A program made the translations under genes and the position numbers. 64,000 bases of DNA. Origin: Eucalyptus grandis. Taxonomy: Eukaryota > Streptophyta > Magnoliopsida > Myrtales > Myrtaceae. Where the stretch lies: assembly GCF_016545825.1 (NCBI RefSeq), contig NC_052618.1:33612196-33676195 (forward strand). Direction: 5' to 3'. A model generated the notes under the pieces. The model was not told where the DNA came from, searched no databases, and worked only from the letters and a program-made list of their open reading frames with translations. Positions 54,393 through 64,000 of this stretch are shown piece after piece. The stretch's first letter is position 1; the number at the start of each line of letters is the position of its first letter.

Positions 54393-54839
54393 TAATTTTG
54401 GTCTTTTTTTTTTTTTTTAAATTCCGTTCCAATTCTATTCTCAGGAACAAATTTTAGAGTAAATATATTATAGTGAGTATAATTTAAAATTTTTGATATC
54501 ATAAAAAAAAATCAAGATAAATGTATCATATTTAACATAATTTTAAGTATTTTTTTTTATGACTTTCCATTTATACAGTATTTTCTTTCTATGGAAACTG
54601 TAAGGAGTTCTCTATTGCAAAAAGAAGATAGGGATTGACATCGGGATTAGAAAGAAAAGGACTTGACATCTGCTTTTTGTGGAGTTGATTAAGCAAAATG
54701 ATGGGTGCCTAAGTTGAAATAACATAACAATAATGGCCTGTTTGATAATTGGCCAATATTTGGTTATTTTGGTTCTTTTCTTCCATAGAACAAAAAGAGA
54801 ACATAAAATCATTTAGTAATATTAGCTTTTTCTACTCCT
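54393..54839. other. Continuation of the interrupted TIR element and non-coding DNA
   Basis: The first ~100 bp look like the right side of the TIR element into which the gypsy element inserted (GGAACAAATTT). From 54734 a new CCTGTTTGATAATTGG end appears. No gene. Confidence 0.4.
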
Positions 54840-55980
54840 AGGAACCAATTGGACAAATTTAGTCATAATCATTTTTACATTGATACCAAATTAGTCCATT
54901 CGGTCAATTAGGCTAGAAATTGTTTACATAAATGCCGGTTATTCTACATGATATAGCAAACACTAATGTGAATATTTTAATAATATTTTTGAAATTTATT
55001 TTATTTTTAAATAATTTTTTCCAATTATTATTATTATATTTTTTTCATTTCCTTTTAGTCTTACTAGTGTTGATGGCTAGTCAGCGACCACAGGCCATGG
55101 CCGGCAGGGGTTGGCCTCACTTGGGCAAGGAGAGTACCGAAGAAGGCCCCCTCCCTAGATTTGGCAAGGCCAACTCCCACCTAGGCTAGGACGGCCTCAC
55201 TAGTCAACCTCACCGTGCCTCATAGAGCTGATATAGCAATAGTGACAGTGAGCTCAGAAGCGGCAACTTCGGTCCAAGCCGATGCTCGCACTCACGATGT
55301 TTGAAGGAGCCGATGAACTGAGCGAGTTTGTGACCGGTTTTGATGAGTGGCGATGTTGGACCATGGGAACTACAAGGGAAATCCAAAAGCAAAGGAGGGG
55401 ACGAGAGGTGTCAAATTTTGATGGACAACGAGGTGAAGCGGATGCTGTCGTTGCGAGGCATGTCTCACCTCAGTGACAGGTGACGGCGGACTCAAAATGG
55501 CAGTGAGATAAAAAGTCCTTCAGGTTCTAGGTTTTACGAATGGCAAAGAAGATGAAGACAAAGCTAATGAGTCGCCAAAGTTGAAGATGAGGCGTGGCGA
55601 GGCCGTCTTGGCTTGGGCAAGGGTCTACCTCGCTGGCACTCGCCCTTGCCCAAGCATCACCCGGCAAGCACCGGCAAAAAGAAAAGGGATCGGAAAAGAA
55701 ATTTAAAAAAATTTAAAAAATTTTAAAATAAAAAAAGTATTTAAATGCTATATTAAAAAAAGTCCACTTCAAACACCGACCGTATCATATAGGATGGTTG
55801 GCGTCTACATTGGTATGGCCGATATCTAGATAAGTGATTTCCTACCTAAATTGGCTAAATTGACTAAATTTGTACCAATTTAAAAAAAATTGGAATAAAT
55901 TAGCTCGACTAAAAAGTTTAGGACCGAATTATTACTAATATAATAGGTTTAAGACTTTTTTTTTTCTTTTCCCAAAACAT
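54840..55980. mobile_element. TIR element with GC-rich centre
   Basis: The left end (ACAAATTTAGTCATAATC, then ACCAAATTAGTCCA) and right end (minus strand: GTCTTAAACCTATTATATTA, CAAATTTAGTCAATTTAG) are inverted and share the AAATTTAGTC motif. The centre (55070-55670) holds GGCAAGG/CCTCACT-rich sequence. No transposase. Similar in build to 6030-6712. Confidence 0.5.
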
Positions 55981-57397
55981 AACACATAATTATCAAATCC
56001 TGTTGTCTTCTATTCACCAAAGATTAAAGCACGCGACCCACACCTCTATGGAACGATAGTACCAAATTAATTTGGTCACCGATGCACACGGGTACCCAAA
56101 AATCATGCGATCGTAGTTGGTCCGTGAAGTAGTGCTAAGATATCGGCTGGTTGGCCTAGTAATTATAACACAGAAACTTTAATAGCAGCAACAAATGGAA
56201 GTCGGGTTCTACACTTACGAAGGGAAGTTCTGCAAAGTACTGGAATTAGTAGAACCAACTTGGGGTAGCAAAGCTTGGAAGTAGCGTACTGACGCTGCCA
56301 ATGGAGATTGACGAAAAGATATAACAAAACCTGTCTTATATAGAAAATCCGATTGACTAGCAAGATAAAAGAGGCTTGTAAGAAGACCAAACCTCGAGTA
56401 GAACAAAGCTGATTGCGAGTGCTTGTGAACAAGAGGAATTGAGGCATTTTCTGCTATTCTTGAGCCGTCTCTTTGCTGTTGCCTTATAGCCAATTAAGAG
56501 CTGATCCTACTGTTAGTGGAAGTGTACAAACCCATTTGTAGGTTTACTAGAGAAGTCCTTGTACTTAAATAAAAGACATTGCCTTAAGAGTAAACAAAGA
56601 GCACGAGAGACCCTTTATAAATAATTACCGGTGTAGTTTATGATTTGGGGAGTGTGGGTATTATGCTATTTATTAGGGTGTGCGAGAAGCCATTGGAGGG
56701 GGTGTAATAGTGGTTGGTTTCGATAGCAGGTAGCTATAGACGAAGTTTTGCGACGTAGATTGTTCTATACATGTAACAAAGCGGTGTATGTGCTCCTAGC
56801 TAAAATAGTGAATTACAGTCTAATTAAACTATTGGAGCTGGAAGAGAGGATGTATGCTTATCAAGCCGACCATATGTAAATCAGGCTTGTAGTTTCTCCT
56901 ACCCTAAACTCTTTATTTTGTGCACTTCATTTACTAGTCCACTTTCTCGTAGAACCAGGTTTTAACCAAGGAGTTGGTTCTGCAAAATTAGTTTTGTTTA
57001 CAAGAAAAACAAATTCAGTGCATGCATGGGACCACCCTTGTAGTTTTGTACTACATGTTCTCATCCCAATGAGCAACATGAATCGCAGAAAGATCATCAC
57101 CCGCATGAATCCGAAATACATGAGGTTATTTATAAGGACTTCATGGGTAAGAAAAATGGCCTTGCATGTACTTGGAATATCTCAGTCAATTCAAAGAGAG
57201 CTTGTAGCTCGTGAAACTTTCCCAAATGACATTCTAAATTCTATTTTGAAATTTAAATTGTTTATGGAAAGAGAAATTATTTCCACCGTTTGCCAACTAT
57301 TGTATTTTTGAAGAATGTGTACAGCGGGAAATTTTAGGATGTTGATGATCATGTTGATGTTGTCCACAAAATAATTCTGCACAGGGAAATTAACTGT
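55981..57397. other. Non-coding stretch, unrecognised
   Basis: No gene recognised. Overlapping minus-strand frames at 56163-56493 and a plus-strand 105-codon frame at 56994-57311 have no motif I know. 56520-56960 could be an eroded LTR (T-rich end, ATGTAACAAAG), but no primer-binding site or partner was found. Confidence 0.35.
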
Positions 57398-57405
57398 TAT
57401 GACAC

Positions 57406-58769
57406 CTATGTGCTTCCGTGTCGTGTCCGACACGTGTTGGAGCGTGTCGGACACATCGGCACGCTCGGACACGGTCGGACACGCGGTCAACTTTTATCGG
57501 CACGCGTGTCGACGTGTGTCCGGAAGACTGATGGAGGGTGGAGGCGAGGGAGGGCGAGAGAGCAGAGGTCGCAAAAGCCGGCGAGACAGAGCTGAGGCCG
57601 CGAGACGAAGCCACGAACGGACTACCACGATGGCGAGAGACGGCTAGAGAAAGAGCCGAACAAAGAGAAAGAAGAGAGAAGGCAAACTCCTGCTGGCGAA
57701 ACGAAGCCACGAACGGACCACCGCGATGGTGAGAGACGGCCAGAGAGAGGTGAGGGCTGCCATTGTTGCAATGGATCGGCGATAAGAGGAAGAGGAGAGG
57801 AGGGAAGGGGGTCGTGCGGCGCGGCAAGGAGGATAGGAAAAGGAGGGTCTCGGCGGCTCGCTAGGGTTTTTCATAAAGAAATCAAAAAAAAAAATAAGAA
57901 AGGAGGTCTGATGGCGTGAGAGAGAGAGCGCCGGGGGAAGGGGGAAGTGACAGCTCACCTGTCATTGTCAAGTGGGGGAGGGAAAAAGTAAAATAAACGT
58001 GGGGTGGACGGAAAATGACGAACGGAAGAAGGGGGAAGTGACAGCTCACCTGTCATTGTCAAGTGGGGGAGGGAAAAAGTAAAATAAACGTGGGGGTGGA
58101 CGGAAAATGACGAACGGAAGAAGGGGAAAGTGACAGCTCACCTGTCATTGTCAAGTGGGGGGAGGGAAAAAGTAAAATAAACGTGGGGGTGGACGGAAAA
58201 TGACGAACGGAAGAAGGGGGAAGTGACAGCTCACCTGTCATTATCAAGTGGGGGAGGGAAAAAGTAAAATAAACGTGGGGGTGGACGGAAAATGACGAAC
58301 GGAAGAAGGGGTGAATTTTGGGGATTGTTTTTTTAATTGGAAAATTAAATAAATGAAATTAAAAATGATTTCGAAAAATAAAAATATTAAATTTTGAATA
58401 ATGATAAATTTTGATTATTGTAAAAATCATGGATTTATTTAAATAAATTGATTCAAATTTCTTATTAATTTTTAGTTTCATCGATAATTTTGTTAAAATT
58501 AAAAAAATGTTTCACATTAATTATGAATATATCTTTTGAATTTCAAATGAATTGATTTGTTAATATTATTAGTATAAATTTATTATAGGCTCTTTTTTTT
58601 AATTAATTAATTATTTATGAATTTGAATCAAATTAATTAAAAATAAAAATATTCATTTAATATACAACGTATCGCAACGTGTCGGAATTCTCTATTTTTT
58701 AGAAATGATGTGTCGACGTGTCGTGTCGTGTCGGACACTCGTGTTGTGTCGCGTGTCGGTACTATATAG
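57406..58769. mobile_element. 1.36-kb TIR element with 8-bp target duplication
   Basis: Starts CTATGTGCTTCCGTGTCG and, on the minus strand from the other end, CTATATAGTACCGACACG. Flanked by TATGACAC on both sides (57398-57405, 58770-58777). Clearly the same family as 41028-42086: same GC-rich block, same AT-rich right third and the same CGTGTCGACGTGTC end. It is longer mainly because an internal ~92-bp unit is amplified four-fold. No transposase. Confidence 0.85.
57945..58312. repeat. Four tandem copies of a 91-93-bp unit inside the TIR element
   Basis: Each unit starts near GTGACAGCTCACCTGTCA (57947, 58038, 58130, 58223) and ends GACGAACGGAAGAAGG. The related element at 41028-42086 has a single copy (from about 41557). 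The start of each unit contains the short palindrome GACAGCTCACCTGTC. Confidence 0.93.
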
Positions 58770-58777
58770 TATGACAC

Positions 58778-59060
58778 ATGAGGCCCTTCTTTAGCATGGA
58801 ACATTTTGATTTTGATGACTTAGCATTTCTAGAAGTCATCGATTCTAGAAGGGAGCTATCGACTTAGTGGGCAATTTATTGATCGCATTAATTATTAACC
58901 AGTAACCTAGATGTCAATCGACAAGACAATTATGGATTCCGAGTCTACTTCAATCACTTCACATATGGAGGGTGTCTACATTCCTTGAAGGCCATTAACT
59001 CAGTATTATTGGAACAAGCAATTCTTGGATACAATATTTCATATATGGCATTTCAAAATC
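58778..59060. other. Short non-coding spacer
   Basis: No feature recognised between the TIR element and the solo LTR. It could contain downstream parts of the split gene at 61674-62139, but no exon was identified. Confidence 0.4.
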
Positions 59061-59065
59061 CCATG

Positions 59066-61598
59066 TGTTGCGACCTATTGGATGCACTACCTAAAATTAG
59101 GCTAATAGATTTAATTTAGCTCGGGCTCTCCTAAGCTCATACTAATTTACGACTTAAATTCAAATATTTAGCATGCAAAATGAAGTCACTACTAATCGGT
59201 TTACAGTAGATCGATTAGACACCTAGGTAAAATAACAGGAAAATTATTTTACTCCTACGAAAATTACTTTTACACTAGATTTCCTACGAATTAGAGGGTA
59301 CGGGGACTTGGTTACACTAGATTTCTCTAATGTTCTTTTGGTACCATTTTTTTTTTTAATTTTCCAAAATGTTTTATTTTAAGCTAAGTTACTATTATGT
59401 CAAAAGGTGATCACATGAGTGCTCAACCATTATTAAACATTCAATAAAAAATAAATTGCACCAAAAGAAATAAACACACAAAACAAGCAATTTTTTTGGG
59501 TTTTCTTGAAATTAGAATTTTATCATAAAACATGCATTTAAACTATATGACATAATTTTCCTAACAAGCTATTTCTAATTAAATGAACCTAACATGCAAA
59601 CTAACTAATTATCATGCACCTAATATTTTTGTATTTTTCTTATTAAAATTCGGAATTAATAAAAACCTTAATTAAACTATCTAAAATGAATAATTTTCTA
59701 ATATGTTTTAGGGATTAATTTGATTTAAATCCTATCTTATCTTAGAAAATTATTTTTTTTAGGAAAAATAAGATTATCTAAATGTACAAACATTATCTAA
59801 AATCAATCCTAATCTATTCCAAAATGATCTAAAAATGCAATCCTAATTTACTAAACCAAGATTTGATTTTTTATTTTTTCTTTTGATCTTGATTTTTATG
59901 TTTTTTTTAGTGTTTTTCCAAGACAAGCAATTATGAAATTACATCTAAGCTAATAAAGATATCCACCAAATAAAAGGATCAGAATAATCGAAAAAAAATA
60001 ACCTGTTGTTGTCTCACAGGTCAAATTAACGATTACTTTAACCCTAAACATCACGAAAAAAATTCAAAATAATTGAAAATCTGATCCAAAATCTTACGGA
60101 TCAAATTAATAATTATAATGATTTAACAATTAAAATACTATCAAAATGCCAAAAAATTAATATAATTAAAAAATATTCGAATCTCACGGATCAAATTAAT
60201 AATTATAATAATTTTGAGCAAAACCCTGGGATAATGCCTACAAGATTTAATGAGTATTGACATCTAATGTTTCAATTTAAATAACTAAACTTAAAAAATA
60301 TAAAGTAAATAGAAAAAGAAAAAAAAAAACTACCTAATTTATTTTTCTTTTGTTTTTTCCTTTTTCCCTTTCAAGCAAAGCTTGGCAGCTGGTTCGGGGC
60401 TCCGGCGAGGGGAACTCCGGTAAGGGCAGACCGGCAGGAAAGGGGCAGCACCCAGGCAGCAAGGACAACCGGCAGAACAGGGGCGTCGCGGTCGGAGCTG
60501 CCGGCGCTCGAACTCCGGCAAAAGGGCGTTGCGGGCAAAGGACTCCAGTGGTCGCTCGGGTGCTGTTGGGCGTGAGCAGGGATCGGCGCGGCGTCCGTCG
60601 GGGCAGCAGACCGGCGATGTGGGCTTCGGGCGAGGCTGGTGCGACCGATCGGAAGGTGGAAGCGCAACAAGGGAAACCCGTGGCTGCTGCGGCGTCAGGG
60701 GATTAGAGGCGCGCGATGGTGGCTCGTGGCGGCGCTGCAGAGGCAGATCGGCAGGCGCACAGGACCTCGTGGAGGCGCGGCAAAGGCGGATCGGTGATGG
60801 ATGTCCGGCAAGCAGGGGAATCAAGTCGCGACACGGGCTTCTGTGGGTCACGGGTCGCAGGCAAAGAGGAGCAGATGCAGGTTGGTGCTGCTCTGGCGTC
60901 GGGCTTCACGAACGGCGACCGGCGGGGCAGAGCTTCGGGCGACTGGCGGAACGGAGGCGGTGTTTGCGCGCGAGGCCTGCAGCGCGGCGGCGCGGTCACG
61001 ACGGTCGGCACAGGCGTACACGGACGGAAGCCGGCAGTGGGTGAGGACACCTTCGAAGGAGATGGCTCTCTGCAGCTTTTTACTCTATTTTTTACTTTCC
61101 CTCTCACCTGTTGCTCTCTCTGCCGTCTCTCTTTCCCTCTGCTGCTGTCTGCACTTTTCCCCTCTCTTTTCACCTTTTGACTTTTTTGTGTTCTTTTCCT
61201 TCGACCAAGAGAAGCCCCGTTTTCCGAAGCCTTGCCCTCCCTATTTATAAAACAAAAACCCGTTTGTTCTGCGGACGAACATTTGCATATATTGACCCAG
61301 TCGCTGAATATAATCCTTCGAAAAGAGGAGATGCATCCAACAAGAAAATAGCCCCAAATTCTTTATGTAGATTTTCTAAGATAATTCACTCAACTTTTGA
61401 CAAGGCTCCATTATTCAAAATCTTTCAAAATCTCCTTCCACAACAAAATATTTTATTTGATAGATTATCCCTTATCCCTTTTTTTATTTCATTTTCATTC
61501 ATTTTTTAGAACAACTTTTAAAAGATAAGTTAAATATTATTGTTACCTAAATGTAAACGAACAAATAAATAAAAATAGTTAAAATTTAGGTGTCAATA
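59066..61598 (-). mobile_element. Solo LTR, 2.5 kb (probable gypsy)
   Basis: Flanked by CCATG on both sides (59061-59065, 61599-61603). On the minus strand it runs from TATTGACACCTAAATTTTAA to GGTCGCAACA; the expected first bases TG appear as TA. A TATA box TATAAATAGGGAGGG (61249 leftward) sets the direction as minus, followed by a purine-rich leader and a GC-rich block (60375-61070). No coding domains and no second LTR in the window. Size and ends suggest a Tat-type gypsy LTR (inference). Confidence 0.75.
61242..61249 (-). promoter_or_regulatory. TATA box of the solo LTR
   Basis: Minus strand TATAAATA followed by GGGAGGGC, a standard plant TATA context. Transcription would run left through the GC-rich block. 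Confidence 0.65.
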
Positions 61599-61673
61599 CC
61601 ATGTCAAATAAAAAATGTATTATTAAATGATTTATAAGTAGAGACTCACCTAGGCACATTCTTTTTTGGTTAC

Positions 61674-62139
61674 TTTGAATATTCCTTTTAGAGGGTTGGC
61701 CACTTGAATAGGCAGGGTCATCATAAATGGCATCTGAGCGAGACCATTTCCAGTAGAGATGTGCAGTTCTTGGATAGACTAGACCTATACCTAATTTGAC
61801 AAGGTGGGGATTGATCATTGAAATGAGAGAGCTCAACTAAGGTGCACATCCTGGCATGCTTCTAGCATGATGAGAATGGACTGATCCAAGTATAGAACAT
61901 GGGGAGTATTACTAGGCGACACATACCAACATTGAACACCACCTTATATGTTACTTTTGCATCTTTTGAAGGTCTTGAATCATCAGGAATTGGCTGAGTC
62001 ATCATGCCATATGCGTAGCCATTCTCATTTTCTAAATTATAGATAAGTTATTTCATGTGACAGATCAAACTCTCCCATGGAAATACCAACCTTTTATCAC
62101 GTGCACAATCTCATGTAGCTCTTGTGAATGTGTTGGTGC
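61674..62139 (-). CDS. Three in-phase exons of an unrecognised gene (fragment)
   Basis: Minus strand: 62139-62091 (49 nt, acceptor TTTAG, donor GTTGGT), 62031-61927 (105 nt, acceptor TTTAG, donor GTATGT) and 61778-61674 (105 nt, acceptor TCTAG, donor GTAACC). The junction phases agree (one base carried over each time) and the joined frame is open. It begins APTHSQELHEIVHVI, continues GYAYGMMTQPIPDDSRPS and ends with a W-K-W-S-R-S-D-A-I-Y-D-D motif. Composition looks coding. I do not recognise the protein. The following exon is missing because the solo LTR begins about 70 bp downstream; earlier exons were not found to the right. Probably a truncated gene or pseudogene. Confidence 0.5.
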
Positions 62140-62149
62140 CTAAAAATGA

Positions 62150-63406
62150 CACAAACAAGTATTCTTCAGTTGGAACGAGATATTTGATTTGTGAGACATT
62201 GATATATTAAGCAAGATATGAACTTTATAATTATAAGATATCATGCAAATTATGTTGGTCAGGTTGTGATTGGCATAGGTTTGGCCAACACGAGGATCAA
62301 CATGCATCAAAATTGGTATTAGTCAATGTTGGCACCAAAATTTGACATGTCTAGCATGAATGATTGGTATCAAAGCACAGGATGAAGACTGGTGCATTAT
62401 AAGTAGTTGACATCCACGTGGCACAAGTAGTTGACATACACATGGTGAACCGGTTGGCATGAATACTAAACCCGGTATTAGAAATTGATACTAGCCGCAT
62501 CCAAGGCATGAGAAACATGTCCAAATCGCCGGGGCACGTCCAGAACGTGCAGAGCACATCCACAACATTCTTAGAACGTGAAATTGAAATTCCACAAGTT
62601 CATGATTTTAAGAACAAGTCCAAAACCGATACCAACCTATGGCAGCGGTGTCTAAAACTTGGGAGTATGTCCACAATTTGGAGAACATGTCCAGAACTTG
62701 GAGAATAAGTTTTCGAACGTGAAAGTTTCCTAGAGGATCATGACTATGAAAAGAATATCTTTAAGTGTGAAGGACACATACTCAACCAAATCGCAAGATT
62801 TTATCCGAGTCGCCTAAGGTTAATTTTTGTTCCTTTCTAATCTGTAAATATTTTGATCAATCGTACAAAGAACAAATGTTTTTTTATATTTGCCAATAGG
62901 AGGTTGGCCTTCAGGGGAGATTATTCCCTGACGGCTAGCATCCATTTGGCAAATTTTGGGGGCAATAGAATGATCCAAGTATTTTATTTTTGTTTTCTGG
63001 ACATTCAAAACATATAATTAGATTTGCATATAAACACGGTTCACTCGTATCTGACGTCTCATCGTAGGGAGGGCCGGAGGGAGAACATGTCCAGATAGTA
63101 GAGACATGTCAACATAAGGTAAATGGCACAGGAAATTGAGACAAATAAATTATCCACATCCATCAAAGGAGAGAAAATCAAGTATTCTTGAAATAAAGTT
63201 TGAAGATTTTCAACAAGAAAGTGAAATTAATATATATATATTTTCAAATTTAGTGTGCATAAAAACGGCAACATAAGTATTTTTATATAGATCTTTCTGT
63301 ATATGTACATATAAATAACAGTAGTAAAGCTACACGCTACACAATAAAAAAATGAATCATAATCTACTTGGTGAGAAAAAGTTGAAGAAAAAAAGATGGA
63401 TGTTAC
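62150..63406. other. Non-coding stretch
   Basis: No gene recognised. 62500-62710 holds several loosely repeated ACATGTCCA-GAAC units. 62889-62962 is a short imperfect hairpin with TTTGCCAA / TTGGCAAA ends. Confidence 0.4.
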
Positions 63407-63474
63407 TCTTTGATATCTTTCACTAAGTCTACATTGAAGATCTTATCGTCCACGCCACAGACTAGATGGACCTT
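63407..63474 (-). pseudogene. Exon 3 of a third, diverged hydrolase paralogue
   Basis: 68 nt, the same length as exon 3 of the intact gene. It reads KVHLVCGVDDKIFNVDLVKD and IKE, aligning with KVHLVWGENDRIF and keeping the acidic Asp. The donor is GTAACA. At the acceptor the first AG of the tandem site is lost (TGCTGAAG), leaving only AAG. Other exons would lie right of the window (exons 2 and 1) or to the left (exon 4, not found). It could belong to a functional gene if a distant exon 4 exists. Confidence 0.75.
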
Positions 63475-63782
63475 CAGCAAAGATCAATTATCATCATCAT
63501 ATTTCTCAAATATGTATAGTATCAAAGAATACCTTTTTTTAGATTAATCCAGAAATGAAAATAAACATAAAATTGAATTTTACTTATCAAATGAAGACTG
63601 TTTTTATCATTATAAAGGAAGCTGAAGTGACATGAATTTATTCCACGATGTCACGTGATTGCATGCACCAATGTGTATCGTTTGCCGAACAATTGGGTTA
63701 AACTATTATAGTGACTAAGCAACATTGAATAGGAATAAGGTTATAATCTTCTTGCGAGTATTTTCTTTTTCTATAAGGATGC
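63475..63782. other. Presumed intron sequence of the third paralogue
   Basis: No feature seen. By analogy with the intact gene this would be the intron between exons 2 and 3. Confidence 0.35.
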
Positions 63783-64000
63783 GTTTATTTGGCAAAATAT
63801 GAATGATTTAAAGAATATTTTTCTAAAAACAATTATTTTTTAAAAACGTTCATTTCTATCGCTTAAAAAATAAATAATAAATAAAAGAAAAATATTTTCA
63901 TTATCGACAAAAAATTTAGAGATAAATTGTGATCGATAATGAAAAAAATTATTGACTAATTATTTCAAATAAAGTAAGTGATGATCTTTTAAAAAAATAA
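63783..64000. mobile_element. MITE of the GCGTTTATTTGG type, cut by the window end
   Basis: The left end GCGTTTATTTGGCAAAATAT is followed by AATGATTTAAAGAATATTTTT, as in the MITE at 12863-13012 read inward. The right end is outside the window. Confidence 0.45.

Noticed and set aside
56163..57311. Overlapping frames suggesting a gene or an LTR
   Set aside because: Conflicting overlapping frames without known motifs, and no primer-binding site or partner repeat for the LTR idea.
57945..58312. Possible CRISPR-like array
   Set aside because: Units are contiguous tandem copies without unique spacers, in a plant nuclear transposon.
60339..61250. Several 100-170-codon frames on both strands
   Set aside because: They are inside the GC-rich part of the solo LTR, in conflicting frames, with low-complexity Arg/Gly/Ala translations and no motif.
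62889..62962. Short hairpin as a microRNA precursor
   Set aside because: The arms pair only over the outer bases, with many mismatches inside; too weak to call.

Overview
This is a plant nuclear window, most likely from a woody eudicot of the Myrtaceae (Eucalyptus-like). That placement is an inference from plastid trnL-trnF sequence, plant copia/gypsy/Sirevirus/Cassandra-type elements, plant-style GT-AG introns and AT-rich intergenic DNA with GC-rich transposon cores. It contains one 100-N assembly gap (13059-13158).

One gene can be read completely. It is a four-exon alpha/beta-fold hydrolase on the minus strand (45402 down to 34879), coding for 305 residues with an intact Ser-Asp-His triad. 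Its 3' half, introns and downstream flank are present twice, at 1-7933 and 30998-38950, about 31 kb apart and in the same orientation. The left copy is a pseudogene: exons 2 and 3 are intact, exon 4 has a one-base deletion that removes the catalytic His, and only about 100 bp of an exon 1 survives at 14056-14155. A third, diverged paralogue shows as a lone exon 3 at 63407-63474. Both copies of the duplication begin in the same nuclear insert of plastid trnT-trnL-trnF DNA, so that insertion predates the duplication.

The rest is almost entirely mobile DNA. Left to right: a long-TIR element (in both copies); a gag-only Sirevirus-like retrotransposon (8075-12781, TSD CAATG) in the disrupted left locus; a MITE; a SINE nested in a MITE-like sequence; a 1.06-kb TIR element; a degenerate minus-strand copia element (18055-23675); a Harbinger-like element (25076-25946); copia and gypsy pieces; a Cassandra-type TRIM fragment with a 5S-derived promoter; the plastid insert; a TIR element with an 8-bp TSD in hydrolase intron 1 (41028-42086) and its longer relative at 57406-58769; a Ty3/gypsy element with LTRs and TSD (48464-54387) inside another TIR element; and a 2.5-kb solo LTR (59066-61598).

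The solo LTR abuts three exon-like segments (61674-62139, minus strand) that join in phase but that I cannot name. A short LRR-receptor fragment lies at 47648-47762. I found no CRISPR array, rRNA locus, functional tRNA gene or new multigene system. The most informative biology is the duplication and decay of the hydrolase and the fine structure of the transposons.
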